A stretch of DNA of 64,000 nt from assembly GCA_023397655.1 (NCBI GenBank), contig JAEWTW010000032.1, positions 1 through 64,000 on the forward strand. Reading direction: 5' to 3'. Below the pieces are notes generated by a model that worked only from the letters and a program-made list of their open reading frames with translations, had not been told where the DNA came from and did not search any database. How positions within the stretch are numbered: position 1 is the stretch's first letter; the number at the start of each line of letters is the position of its first letter. Below are positions 1-8,362 of this stretch, in pieces. A program made the position numbers and the translations under genes. This stretch comes from Bacillota bacterium. Lineage in GTDB: Bacteria; Bacillota; Clostridia; Christensenellales; SZUA-584.

Positions 1-35
1 GCAGGTTGCGGGTTCGAGTCCCATCATCAGCTCCA
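1..35 (+). tRNA. tRNA 3' part, probably tRNA-Thr
   Basis: Only the T arm and 3' acceptor strand are in the window. The T loop reads TTCGAGT, the acceptor 3' strand is CATCAGC (25-31), the discriminator is T32 and CCA is encoded at 33-35. The complementary 5' end would be GCTGATG, common in tRNA-Thr of Bacillota, but the anticodon lies outside, so the identity is inferred. It is the first of three tightly packed tRNA genes. Confidence 0.75.
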
Positions 36-38
36 TGC

Positions 39-123
<85 letters not shown>

Positions 124-138
124 TTAAGCCCAGTTCGT

Positions 139-225
139 GCGAGAATGGCGGAACTGGCAGACGCGCTAGATTCAGGTTCTAGTGGGGTCACACCCGTGCA
201 GGTTCAAGTCCTGTTTCTCGCACCA
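139..225 (+). tRNA. tRNA-Leu (CAG)
   Basis: The acceptor stem GCGAGAA (139-145) pairs with TTCTCGC (215-221), then A222 and encoded CCA 223-225. The anticodon CAG is at 173-175. The 87-nt class II shape with a long variable arm and the D-arm GGCGGAACTGGCAGACGCGC are typical of tRNA-Leu. Confidence 0.96.
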
Positions 226-229
226 AGTT

Positions 230-256
230 AAAAAGCCCGATTATATCGGGCTTTTT
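230..256 (+). terminator. Rho-independent terminator of the tRNA cluster
   Basis: A perfect hairpin AAGCCCGAT / ATCGGGCTT with a 3-nt loop is followed by a T run. It starts 5 bp after tRNA-Leu, so it ends the tRNA transcript. Confidence 0.92.
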
Positions 257-498
257 AATTACCATTTTACCCTTTCCCTCATTTATAATAATAATTACCG
301 ACTACTCTGCCAAAGGCGACTGATGAGGTGTTTTGATCTGCTTTATAAGACTCCTCATTCAGCACATCGTGCCCCTTTCTCCTCAAGGAGAGAGCTTTCT
401 GTTTTTACGCTTTAGGATTATTTTTACTTAATGGGTATTTCCATATCTATAGCTTCTAGAATTCCCAGCATAGCCGTGAATTTTTCACTGAAAACAAT
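257..498. other. Gene-free stretch with a decayed intergenic repeat
   Basis: No supported gene lies between the tRNA terminator and the next terminator. Within about 296-408, the pieces TGCCAAAGGCGACTGATGAGG and CTCCTCAAGGAGAGAGC resemble the short imperfect palindromic repeats scattered between genes in many Clostridia. This resemblance is from memory and no second copy is seen in the window. Confidence 0.35.
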
Positions 499-531
499 AA
501 AAAGCCTTCTCCTGTTTTTTAAGAGAAGGCT
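499..531 (-). terminator. Terminator of the Gre-like gene
   Basis: On the minus strand AGCCTTCTC pairs with GAGAAGGCT (523-531 with 503-511), followed by a T-rich tail. It lies 16 bp beyond the stop codon of the gene at 547-1032. Confidence 0.9.
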
Positions 532-546
532 GATGTAACTCCAGAC

Positions 547-1032
547 CTATACAGCGAATTTTTCACTATCGTAAGTGTATTTTTCCTTTTGGAAGATGGG
601 ATCATATATTATACTATCGATCTGACCGTTTTGGCCAATTGAATCAAAGATAACGCTCTCCCCCACGGGCTTAAACAACAATTCATCAGCATCCGGCGTC
701 CCTGCATTAAGCACCTGGGCGCCGATGCGCTGTCGCGACAAATGACCACCATTGGGCAGTATCACGCTATACTCCGTTGTCACGCCATTCCGGCTGATGA
801 CTGCCGTGCTGCCAATCACTATAAAAGGCGGAAGCGTCTCGCCGGTCGTGATAATGGCATTGTCCAGCAGATACTCCAGCTTTTTGATATAACCATTCAG
901 ATAATCAAGCATACCGGTATATGAGTCATAGTCCAGCGAATAGCACTTGATCATGTTAAGCTTTTCGCGATGTATGTAGACCAGATGATTTGCCAGATAG
1001 TTGTAATGCTCTTTCGACATAGTAACGCGCAT
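547..1032 (-). CDS. GreA/GreB C-terminal-like protein
   Basis: A 161-residue protein. The ATG at 1032 is chosen because AGGGAGGA lies 6 nt upstream; the frame stays open to 1137 but has no ribosome site there. The first 90 residues look helical. The rest (VIGSTAVI, EYSVILP, LLFKPVGESVIF) resembles the FKBP-like C-terminal fold of GreA/GreB/Rnk, which binds RNA polymerase near the secondary channel. The paired acidic tip of the N-terminal coiled coil that drives transcript cleavage in true Gre factors is not obvious, so a regulatory rather than cleavage role is possible. It is a single-gene unit with its own terminator. The family call is tentative. Confidence 0.6.
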   Translation of the reverse strand: MRVTMSKEHYNYLANHLVYIHREKLNMIKCYSLDYDSYTGMLDYLNGYIKKLEYLLDNAIITTGETLPPFIVIGSTAVISRNGVTTEYSVILPNGGHLSRQRIGAQVLNAGTPDADELLFKPVGESVIFDSIGQNGQIDSIIYDPIFQKEKYTYDSEKFAV

Positions 1033-1175
1033 AGATGTCCTCCCTGTTGCCGTTAAAAAAGCACCCCTGCAGGCGTGCCTCACATGTGTCACAATTGACA
1101 CAAGGAGTATAATAACGCAAACAATACGTATCGTCAATGTATATTTTCTGCTAGGTAATTATTACTGGAAGGGAA

Positions 1176-1209
1176 ATAAAAAGAGGCGATCGATACTCCG
1201 ATCGCCCCT
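1176..1209 (-). terminator. Terminator after gap
   Basis: The minus strand carries a GGGGCGATCG / CGATCGCCTC hairpin followed by TTTTTATTT. It starts 16 bp past the gap stop codon. Confidence 0.92.
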
Positions 1210-1224
1210 TGATGCTATTGAAAC

Positions 1225-2235
1225 TTATTTGTTGTCTACAACGGCCATGTGCTCAATGAGGCTGAGCACCTTGTTGGAATAACCCCACTCGTTGTCGTAC
1301 CAGGAAACGAGCTTCACGAAGTTCGGGTTCAGCATGATGCCTGCGCCGGCGTCGAAGATGCTTGTTCTGGCATCGCCGATGAAGTCCGAGGAAACGACCT
1401 GATCTTCGGTGTAGCCGAGGATGCCGACCAGTTCGCCGTCAGCAGCTTTCTTCATCGCTGCTTTGATCTCATCGTATGTGGTGGCCATCTCAAGACGTAC
1501 AGTCAGGTCAACGACGGATACGTCAGCCGTGGGTACGCGGAACGCCATACCGGTCAGTTTGCCGTTGAGCTTAGGTATAACCTTGCCAACAGCCTTGGCA
1601 GCGCCTGTGGACGACGGGATGATGTTGAACGCTGCGCCTCTGCCGCCTCTCCAGTCTTTCTTCGAGGGGCCGTCTACGGTCTTCTGAGTGGCCGTGGTGG
1701 CGTGCACCGTGGTCATGAGGCCTTCGAGGATACCGAAGTTATCGTCGATGACTTTAGCCAACGGAGCCAGACAGTTCGTCGTGCACGAAGCGTTGGAGAC
1801 GACCTTCATGTCAGACGTATAGGCATCCTGGTTCACACCCATAACGAACATCGGAGCATCAGCGGAAGGAGCGGAGATAACGACCTTCTTGGCGCCGCCA
1901 GCAAAGTGCGCGCTGGCTTTTTCTGTCGTCGTATAAACGCCCGTAGACTCGACGATGTAATCAGCACCGCAGGAGCTCCACGGAATCTCGGCTGCGTTCA
2001 TGCACGCATACACGGCGATTTCCTTGCCGTTAACAACGATCGCGCCATCCTTGAAGGAAGCTGTTCCCTTGAAACGGCCATGAACGGTGTCATACGACAG
2101 CATGTACACCATGTACTCGGGATCGATAAACGGGTCATTGATGCCCACGATCTCGATGTTGGGGTTTCCCACAGCTGCACGGAAAACCAGACGGCCGATA
2201 CGGCCAAAACCATTGATACCAACCTTTATTGCCAT
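1225..2235 (-). CDS. gap: Glyceraldehyde-3-phosphate dehydrogenase, type I
   Basis: This cytosolic glycolytic enzyme oxidises glyceraldehyde-3-phosphate to 1,3-bisphosphoglycerate with NAD+. The 336 residues match the family length. The Rossmann motif GINGFGRIGR is at 6-15, an acidic NDPF segment at 33-36 fits NAD preference, and the catalytic Cys151 sits in SNASCTTNC. AAGGAGG lies just upstream of the ATG. The gene has its own sigma-A-type promoter and terminator, so it is a single-gene unit. It lacks the usual pgk/tpi/eno neighbours and follows a decarboxylase operon instead. Confidence 0.97.
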   Translation of the reverse strand: MAIKVGINGFGRIGRLVFRAAVGNPNIEIVGINDPFIDPEYMVYMLSYDTVHGRFKGTASFKDGAIVVNGKEIAVYACMNAAEIPWSSCGADYIVESTGVYTTTEKASAHFAGGAKKVVISAPSADAPMFVMGVNQDAYTSDMKVVSNASCTTNCLAPLAKVIDDNFGILEGLMTTVHATTATQKTVDGPSKKDWRGGRGAAFNIIPSSTGAAKAVGKVIPKLNGKLTGMAFRVPTADVSVVDLTVRLEMATTYDEIKAAMKKAADGELVGILGYTEDQVVSSDFIGDARTSIFDAGAGIMLNPNFVKLVSWYDNEWGYSNKVLSLIEHMAVVDNK

Positions 2236-2282
2236 ATTGAATCCTCCTTGATTAAATAATTAATTCACAAACTTATGGGACT

Positions 2283-2311
2283 ATCATAATGCATTGGGCA
2301 AGAAATTTCAA
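2283..2311 (-). promoter_or_regulatory. gap promoter
   Basis: On the minus strand TTGAAA (2306-2311), a 17-bp spacer and TATGAT (2283-2288) form a good vegetative promoter, placing the start about 40 nt before the gap ATG. Confidence 0.7.
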
Positions 2312-2352
2312 CAATGAAATACCGTTTGTCCGCATTATAAACTCTTTTGCCT

Positions 2353-3750
2353 TCAGGCGGGATGGATCATATTCGCTTTATCAAGCGTTGACGCATCCAC
2401 TCCGTACTTTTGGGCGCGTCTGAACTCAAAGAACTTGGGTGCGACCTGCGGGAACAGTGCATAAGACAATATGTCCTCTTCCTGCTCCATATATTCTTTG
2501 ATTTCTTCGCGGTACTTATCCAGTTCAGGAGCGATATCGTCCGCTGGCCGGTGCGTGATCACAATGTCGTCACCAATGCACTTCTTGCGTACGTCCGGGT
2601 TCACCTCAGCAGGAAGCTGGCCGTATTCACCGCGCAGCAGCGCCTTGCTCTCTTTGGTGACCATCTTATAGCGCTCGCCCGCAATTACGTTCAGCACAGC
2701 CTGCGTTCCCACGATCTGGCTCGTCGGCGTCACCAGCGGCGGATAACCAAAGTCTTCACGCACACGCGGCACCTCTTTAAGCACGTCCTCCAGCTGATCG
2801 CCCTTGCCCGCCTTTTCCAGCTGGTCAAGCAGATTGCTGAACATGCCGCCGGGAACCTGATAGATCAGCGTGTTGATATCCACGCCGAGGACGTCCAGCT
2901 TCAGGAAGCCGTCGCTCATCAGACGTTTGGCGACACCTTTGAAGTGCTCTGCAATCCTGTTGAGCAGAACGATATCCATCCCGGTATCATACTGTGTACC
3001 CTGCAGCGTCGCAACCATCGACTCCGTGCACGGCTGGGCCGTGCCGTTGGCCATAGGCGACAGCGCGCAGTCCACGATGTCCGCCCCCGCTTCAATAGCT
3101 TTCAGGTACGCCATATCACCCACGCCTGTCTTGTTGTGGGTATGAACGTGGATCGGCACCTTGACAGACGCTTTGAGCTCTTTAACCAGCTCAAACGCTT
3201 CGTAGGGCAGCAGCAGGTTGGCCATGTCCTTGATGCAGATGGTATCAGCGCCCATCATTTCAAGCTTCTTGGCCATCTCCACAAAATAGGCGCGCGTATG
3301 CACGGGGCTGGTCGTATATGAAAGCGCCGCTTCACAGATGCCGCCGTATTTTTTGGTGGCATCCATCGCTGCCTTCATGTTGCGCAGATCGTTGAGCGCA
3401 TCGAATATGCGGATAACGTCAATGCCGTTCTCGATGGCTTTCTTGACGAAAAGATCCACCACATCGTCAGCATAGTGCTTGTATCCCAGCAGGTTCTGTC
3501 CACGGAGCAGCATCTGCATTTTGGTATCCGGCATCGCGCGTTTCAACACACGCAGACGTTCCCATGGATCCTCATTGAGGAAACGCAGGCACGAGTCGAA
3601 CGTCGCCCCGCCCCACATCTCCAGCGACCAGTATCCAGCCTGATTCAAAAGGTCGGCGACGGGCAGCATTTCGGATGTCTTCATCCGGGTGGCCGCCTGA
3701 GACTGGTGCGCATCTCTTAAAATCGTATCAGTAATATGGACTTTTCCCAT
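2353..3750 (-). CDS. oadA: Oxaloacetate decarboxylase alpha / pyruvate carboxylase-type carboxyltransferase
   Basis: A 465-residue carboxyltransferase of the keto-acid type. It moves CO2 between oxaloacetate/pyruvate and biotin. It has the DTILRDAHQS start (metal-binding Asp), WGGATFD, MLLRGQN, the HVHTHNKTG metal-binding histidines and a PYC_OADA-type C-terminal half. It ends without a biotin domain, so it must use the separate carrier at 5049-5435. It is the last gene of a five-gene cluster, 25 bp after oadB, with AGGAGG before the ATG. In Propionibacterium the equivalent 5S protein acts with a 12S acyl-CoA subunit as a transcarboxylase, which matters here because a 12S-like gene heads this cluster. 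Confidence 0.93.
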   Translation of the reverse strand: MGKVHITDTILRDAHQSQAATRMKTSEMLPVADLLNQAGYWSLEMWGGATFDSCLRFLNEDPWERLRVLKRAMPDTKMQMLLRGQNLLGYKHYADDVVDLFVKKAIENGIDVIRIFDALNDLRNMKAAMDATKKYGGICEAALSYTTSPVHTRAYFVEMAKKLEMMGADTICIKDMANLLLPYEAFELVKELKASVKVPIHVHTHNKTGVGDMAYLKAIEAGADIVDCALSPMANGTAQPCTESMVATLQGTQYDTGMDIVLLNRIAEHFKGVAKRLMSDGFLKLDVLGVDINTLIYQVPGGMFSNLLDQLEKAGKGDQLEDVLKEVPRVREDFGYPPLVTPTSQIVGTQAVLNVIAGERYKMVTKESKALLRGEYGQLPAEVNPDVRKKCIGDDIVITHRPADDIAPELDKYREEIKEYMEQEEDILSYALFPQVAPKFFEFRRAQKYGVDASTLDKANMIHPA

Positions 3751-3775
3751 CTATTCGAACCTCCTATTCTAATTT

Positions 3776-5011
3776 TCAGCCGAACAGCGACAGCAGCACG
3801 CCAGCCGCCACAGCCGATCCGATAACACCCGCCACGTTCGGGCCCATGGCATGCATCAGCAGGAAGTTTTTCGGATTGGCCTCCTGCCCTACCTTCTGCG
3901 ATACGCGCGCCGCCATCGGCACAGCGGAAACGCCCGCACTGCCGATCAAAGGGTTGATCTTGCCGCCGGAAAGCTTACACATCAGCTTGCCCAGCAGCAC
4001 TCCGCCGGCTGTGCCAAAAGCGAATGCGAACAATCCCATCGCAATGATAATAAGCGTCTGCAGATTCAGGAATGTCTCACCATTCGCGGTTGCGCCCACC
4101 GTCACACCCAAAAAGATTGTGACGATATTGATGAGCTCGTTCTGCGCTGTTTTATTGAGTCTATCGGTCACCAGGCATTCCCTGAACAGATTACCCAGCA
4201 TAAGCATTCCGATAAGCGGAGCAGCCGCCGGAAGCAACAGCGAGATAAATATTGTTACAACGATAGGGAAAATGACCCTTTCCGTTTTGCTGACCGGACG
4301 AAGCTGTTCCATCACAATCATTCGTTCTTTTTTTGTGGTTAGCCCTTTCATAATGGGCGGCTGAATAACAGGTACCAACGCCATGTATGAGTATGCGGCA
4401 ACGGCTATTGGCCCCAGCAGCTTTGGTGCGAGTTTAGAAGTCAGATATATGGCCGTTGGGCCATCAGCTCCGCCGATTATACCAATTGAAGCCGCCTCTT
4501 TTGCACCAAATCCCAAACCAAAAGCGTCGCTCAACAAAAGAGCACCAATGAAAGCCACGAATATTCCCAACTGCGCTGCAGCACCCAAAAGCAAGCTCTT
4601 CGGGTTGGCAATCAGCGGTGCAAAGTCGGTCATCGCGCCTACCCCCAGAAATATCAACGGTGGGTATATACCGAGCTTGACACCCTGATAGAGATAATAG
4701 AGCAACCCGCCGTTCTGATAGTTCTCCGCATGGGAAACAACGTAATTTACACTGCCGTTTGTGCCGTCGGAATCTTTAACCAGATTCAGTACTTCATTTG
4801 GACCTGCCATCAAATTGGCGCCAGGCAAGTTAGCCAATATCATACCAAACGCAATGGGCACAAGCAGCAACGGCTCATATTTTTTAACAATAGCCAAATA
4901 CAACAGTAAACATCCGACAAGCAGCATAATAATCTGCTGTATGGATATTGTGGAGAATCCAGTGCTGTTCCAAAGATCAATAAAGGCTTCTCCGAGATTA
5001 AACCCCTGCAT
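3776..5011 (-). CDS. oadB: Sodium-pumping decarboxylase beta subunit
   Basis: A 411-residue integral membrane protein of the OadB/MmdB/GcdB family. It decarboxylates carboxybiotin and couples this to Na+ export. About nine to eleven hydrophobic segments are visible. The conserved stretch GIIGGADGPTAIYLTSKLAP includes the Asp used for Na+ and proton transfer in this family, and VGATANGETFLN and GPNVAGVIGSA are further family motifs. It sits between the biotin carrier and oadA. The beta subunit is shared by all decarboxylase types of the family, so it does not by itself tell the substrate. Confidence 0.95.
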   Translation of the reverse strand: MQGFNLGEAFIDLWNSTGFSTISIQQIIMLLVGCLLLYLAIVKKYEPLLLVPIAFGMILANLPGANLMAGPNEVLNLVKDSDGTNGSVNYVVSHAENYQNGGLLYYLYQGVKLGIYPPLIFLGVGAMTDFAPLIANPKSLLLGAAAQLGIFVAFIGALLLSDAFGLGFGAKEAASIGIIGGADGPTAIYLTSKLAPKLLGPIAVAAYSYMALVPVIQPPIMKGLTTKKERMIVMEQLRPVSKTERVIFPIVVTIFISLLLPAAAPLIGMLMLGNLFRECLVTDRLNKTAQNELINIVTIFLGVTVGATANGETFLNLQTLIIIAMGLFAFAFGTAGGVLLGKLMCKLSGGKINPLIGSAGVSAVPMAARVSQKVGQEANPKNFLLMHAMGPNVAGVIGSAVAAGVLLSLFG

Positions 5012-5048
5012 GTGTTACCTCCTTCTTTATGATAATGCGGGCTGGGCC

Positions 5049-5435
5049 TTAAGCCAAAACAGCCAGCACATCACCAGAGTTCACAGCAGCACCTTTGGAT
5101 ACCTGTACGCCCACGACCTTGCCGGCAACAGGAGCCAGTATCTCATTCTCCATTTTCATAGCTTCCAGTATCATCAGCACATCGCCTTCCTTGACGGTAT
5201 CGCCTACGCTGACGCGGACATCAAGTATGTTGCCCGGCATCGGAGATTTCACCTGGGTGCCGTCGGCGGGAGCCGGAGCAGGTGCAGCAGCTGCCGCCGC
5301 CGGAGCTGCTGTCGGAGCGGGCGCGGGAGCAGCTGCCGGTATAGCCGGAGCTGCCGCCGGAGCGGACACGCCGCCGATTTCTTCCACTTCCACATCATAG
5401 CTGATTCCATTAACATTGATTTTAAATTTACGCAT
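5049..5435 (-). CDS. Biotin carboxyl carrier protein of the decarboxylase
   Basis: A 128-residue protein. The ATG at 5435 has GGAGGA 7 nt upstream. A short N-terminal domain is followed by an Ala/Pro-rich flexible linker (about residues 30-60), then a biotinyl domain with the biotin-accepting lysine in EAMKMENE. The linker lets biotin swing between the carboxyltransferase site and the membrane decarboxylase. It equals the 1.3S subunit of transcarboxylase and MmdC/GcdC. The linker is rich in GC and repeated Ala-Pro codons, which produces long spurious antisense frames. Confidence 0.95.
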   Translation of the reverse strand: MRKFKINVNGISYDVEVEEIGGVSAPAAAPAIPAAAPAPAPTAAPAAAAAAPAPAPADGTQVKSPMPGNILDVRVSVGDTVKEGDVLMILEAMKMENEILAPVAGKVVGVQVSKGAAVNSGDVLAVLA

Positions 5436-5459
5436 TTGCTTCTCCTCCAAAATCTATCG

Positions 5460-5948
5460 TTATAATCCGTTAGAAATCTGTTCAATTCTGGCACTTCTTC
5501 CCCATGCCGGCAATGACGGACGGGTACGGCGCAGAGACTTGATGACGATACCGTTCGTAGATGTTCCCAGAGTTGTGGCAATAGCCGCAGCGATCGCTGC
5601 TACCAAAGCTGGGTCTGATACTTCCTCTTCATCTGTCAGTTTTTCAGCTGCCGCTGGGCTAACAGCCAAAGTCTCTTTTTTATCAGGTTTGTTTGCAGCA
5701 TCCCGTTTGTCCAGCAAACGCTCTGCCTTCTTTGCTTCTTTTTGAGCTTTAGCCTCTTCGCTGGGTATAAGCGCTTTGACGATTTTAGGGTATAACCATG
5801 TAATAAATATCAGCGAAACCAAGCCAATAAATACTATCGTCAGTCCAAGCCCGAATACACCGAGACCAAGGAGAGCATCTGAACCTGCATTATGAGTTTC
5901 TGTAGCCGCTGTTGCAGCGGATTCAGACAGAGTAATCAATTCCTGCAT
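5460..5948 (-). CDS. Decarboxylase gamma-type small membrane subunit (OadG family)
   Basis: A 162-residue protein; the ATG at 5948 has GGGAGG 6 nt upstream. One transmembrane segment (about 23-45, LGVFGLGLTIVFIGLVSLIFITWLY split by glycines) is followed by a charged Lys/Glu region and a C-terminal segment with DPALVAAIAAAIATTLGTS, as in OadG/MmdD proteins. This subunit anchors and assembles the complex in the membrane. It lies 10-15 bp from its neighbours, so translation is probably coupled. Confidence 0.85.
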   Translation of the reverse strand: MQELITLSESAATAATETHNAGSDALLGLGVFGLGLTIVFIGLVSLIFITWLYPKIVKALIPSEEAKAQKEAKKAERLLDKRDAANKPDKKETLAVSPAAAEKLTDEEEVSDPALVAAIAAAIATTLGTSTNGIVIKSLRRTRPSLPAWGRSARIEQISNGL

Positions 5949-5961
5949 GTTTGCCTCCCTT

Positions 5962-7470
5962 CTACGGCCTTGAAGCGTGTTTTCTGGGCAGCTTGTTCTC
6001 GCGTTTTCCGATTGCAAGTTCAAGCGCACCAGCCAGCCGCTGCCGTGTTTCGGAAGGATAAATCACTTCATCCACGTAACCCATTTTCGCAGCTTCCCAT
6101 GGAGACGCGAAGGTTTTAGCATATTTATCAGCTGCCGCTTTTTTACCCTCAACGCCGTCTTCAGCGCTTAGAATATCATCACTCATCAAAATGAGTGCCG
6201 CCGCATCGGCAGATAAGCATGAAATCTGTGCATCAGGCCATGCGTAGACCATGTCTGCTCCCAGAGCTTTGGGGGACATCGCAATGTAGCCGGAGCCTAT
6301 CGCTTTGCCCGTTATCACCGTCAGCTTTGGTACTGTGGCGGTAGCATAAGCTTGTATGAGCTTGGCGCCATTGGGAATCAAGCAGCACTGTTCCTGCTGC
6401 AAGTTCTTCACAAATCCAGCAGAGTCGGCCAGCGTCACAACAGGAAGTCCAAAGGCATCACAGAAACTCACGAAGCCGGCAGCTTTCTTGCTGCTGTTGG
6501 CATCAATGTAAGAACCCGGCACATTAGCCACTATGCCCACGCTGCGTCCGCCCAGACGAGCGAAACCCGTTTTGATTCCCGTCGCATATCCGGCTTGCGC
6601 TTCGATGAAAATACCGTTGTCGGATATTGAGGATATGACAGACTGTATGTCCCAGCTGCCCTGATAGTTTTCCAGCATCCGGTTCAGATCATCATTACAG
6701 TCCTCCACAGGAGCGTCAACAAGATTGTTGTCGGGCAGGAAAGAAAGAAGTCTGCGCAGAGAGCCTAAAGCTTCATCTTCGGATGCACACTTGAAGTGCA
6801 CGAGGCCTGTTTTCTCAAAGTGTACAGATGCGCCGCCAATGGCATCCGGCTTTGCAGGTTTTCCCGTTTCATTGAAAGCTCCCGGTGCAGCCGTAAATAT
6901 ACCTCCCACTCCTTCCGCCATAAACACGAAATCGCTCAAAGGCGCAAAGAAAGCCGCGCTGCCTGCACACTGCCCGCATACCACTGTCAGTATCGGTACG
7001 ACTCCGGAAAGCTCAGCCATTTTCGCATAAATGCTGCCGAAGCCTTCCAGTGCCCCAGCGCCTTCACCGAGGCGTGCTCCCATCGAATCCAGCAGCGCAA
7101 TAACAGGAAGTCCCGTTTTTCCGGCCATGTCGAGCAGCTTGCATATCTTGCGAGCCTGCATTGTGCCCATAGCGCCGCCCAGAACCGTATAGTCCTGAGA
7201 AAACACATAGACGCCTCTGCCGTCAATGGTACCGTAGCCGGTTACAACGCCTTCGCCAGGCGCGCTGACTTCCTTAAGGCCGGCTATGGCATTGGAGTGC
7301 TGGACAAAAGCGTGCATTTCCACAAAACTTTCAGCGTCCAAAAGCTTGCCAATTCTTTCGCGCGCTGTGAGTTTTGACATTGCATGCTGGGCGTCTGCAA
7401 GCTCCGGATTGCCGGTGGCTGCCAACTGCCTTTTTTGAGCCAGTAAGTCAAAACCAGTTAGTTCGCTCAT
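5962..7470 (-). CDS. Acyl-CoA carboxyltransferase (methylmalonyl-CoA decarboxylase alpha / transcarboxylase 12S type)
   Basis: A 502-residue crotonase-fold carboxyltransferase. The N-half has KLTARERI and GMGARLGEGAG-like SMGARLGEGAGAL forming the CoA and oxyanion region, and the C-half repeats the fold with NVPGSYIDANSSKKAAGFV and GKAIGSGYIAM. It moves carboxyl from (S)-methylmalonyl-CoA (or a related acyl-CoA) to biotin. It heads the operon, with GGAGG before the ATG. The best guess is methylmalonyl-CoA, as in Veillonella MmdA. Glutaconyl-CoA or malonyl-CoA cannot be ruled out from sequence alone. Confidence 0.9.
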   Translation of the reverse strand: MSELTGFDLLAQKRQLAATGNPELADAQHAMSKLTARERIGKLLDAESFVEMHAFVQHSNAIAGLKEVSAPGEGVVTGYGTIDGRGVYVFSQDYTVLGGAMGTMQARKICKLLDMAGKTGLPVIALLDSMGARLGEGAGALEGFGSIYAKMAELSGVVPILTVVCGQCAGSAAFFAPLSDFVFMAEGVGGIFTAAPGAFNETGKPAKPDAIGGASVHFEKTGLVHFKCASEDEALGSLRRLLSFLPDNNLVDAPVEDCNDDLNRMLENYQGSWDIQSVISSISDNGIFIEAQAGYATGIKTGFARLGGRSVGIVANVPGSYIDANSSKKAAGFVSFCDAFGLPVVTLADSAGFVKNLQQEQCCLIPNGAKLIQAYATATVPKLTVITGKAIGSGYIAMSPKALGADMVYAWPDAQISCLSADAAALILMSDDILSAEDGVEGKKAAADKYAKTFASPWEAAKMGYVDEVIYPSETRQRLAGALELAIGKRENKLPRKHASRP

Positions 7471-7634
7471 GTAGTATTAACCTCCAATTGAAATTGTATA
7501 AACGTTTGGCCTTTTCAAGCCAAATAAATACCAACTTAGCCCGATTTCTTAATTCTACATCTAACCCCTTTATTCCTTTAATTAATTTAAAATTCGTTTA
7601 ATTTTTCACAATATGTGATGAAAAAAGGGGGTAT

Positions 7635-8339
7635 TTATTCTACTAATGCTTTTATTTCGCTTTCAGACAAGTAACGCCACTTTCCAACTGGCAGCTCTCC
7701 CAATGTCAGTTTCCCCAATTTCGTTCTTTTTAATTGCATGACATGGCACCCTACAGCCTCAAACATACGTTTAACCTGTCTGTTACGGCCTTCATGAATA
7801 GTAATTTCATAAAGGTTTTTAATATCCGGGCGTTCGAGGATACTTACTTTCGCCGGCGCTGTGCGTATGCCATCCAAAACGATGCCGTTTTCCAGATGTT
7901 TTATAGCCGTTGCATCCAGTCTTCCATGTACAACGGCTTCGTAGGTCTTATCCATTTCATGTTTCGGATGTGTACATCGATAGGCAAAGTTGCCGTCGTT
8001 TGTAAGGAGCAGCAATCCTTCAGTGTCATAATCCAGCCGTCCGACAGGGAACACACGCTGAGAAACACCATTGATCAAATCAATCACACACTTTCGGCCT
8101 CTGTCATCATGGCATGTACTTAATACTCCTGCTGGTTTGTTCATCAGAATGTACATGTTCTTCGATTTTAGCGACAAAAGGGAACCATCAACTGCGACCA
8201 CGTCAGTATCCGGATCCACATCCGTACCAATCGTGCTGACGGGTCTGCCGTTGATAGTTACCCTTCCTTCAGCGATTATGGTATCAGCACCACGGCGAGA
8301 GGCGACGCCGCACGATGCTATATACTTATTCAGCCTCAT
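7635..8339 (-). CDS. rluB: 23S rRNA pseudouridine synthase B family
   Basis: A 234-residue RsuA/RluB-type enzyme that isomerises a uridine in 23S rRNA. The N-terminal S4 RNA-binding domain (RLNKYIASCGVASRRGAD) is followed by the catalytic domain with VGRLDYDTEGLLLLTND, where the Asp after RL is the nucleophile, and by NRQVKRMFEAVG. GGGGGG precedes the ATG. RluB is more likely than RsuA because of the downstream scpA/scpB neighbourhood, usual in Bacillota. Confidence 0.92.
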   Translation of the reverse strand: MRLNKYIASCGVASRRGADTIIAEGRVTINGRPVSTIGTDVDPDTDVVAVDGSLLSLKSKNMYILMNKPAGVLSTCHDDRGRKCVIDLINGVSQRVFPVGRLDYDTEGLLLLTNDGNFAYRCTHPKHEMDKTYEAVVHGRLDATAIKHLENGIVLDGIRTAPAKVSILERPDIKNLYEITIHEGRNRQVKRMFEAVGCHVMQLKRTKLGKLTLGELPVGKWRYLSESEIKALVE

Positions 8340-8362
8340 TTGTACCCCCCAAAAATATCATT

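Noticed and set aside
1249..2259. A 336-codon open frame on the plus strand opposite gap
   Set aside because: It mirrors the gap coding sequence almost end to end, has no ribosome site and its product has no recognisable domain. It is a shadow of codon bias in gap.
7606..7618. TCACA-ATA-TGTGA inverted repeat after rluB as a CRP- or Rex-type operator
   Set aside because: The half-site order and spacing do not match known CRP or Rex sites. It lies nearer the rluB stop than any promoter I can define, so it is not supported as an operator or terminator.
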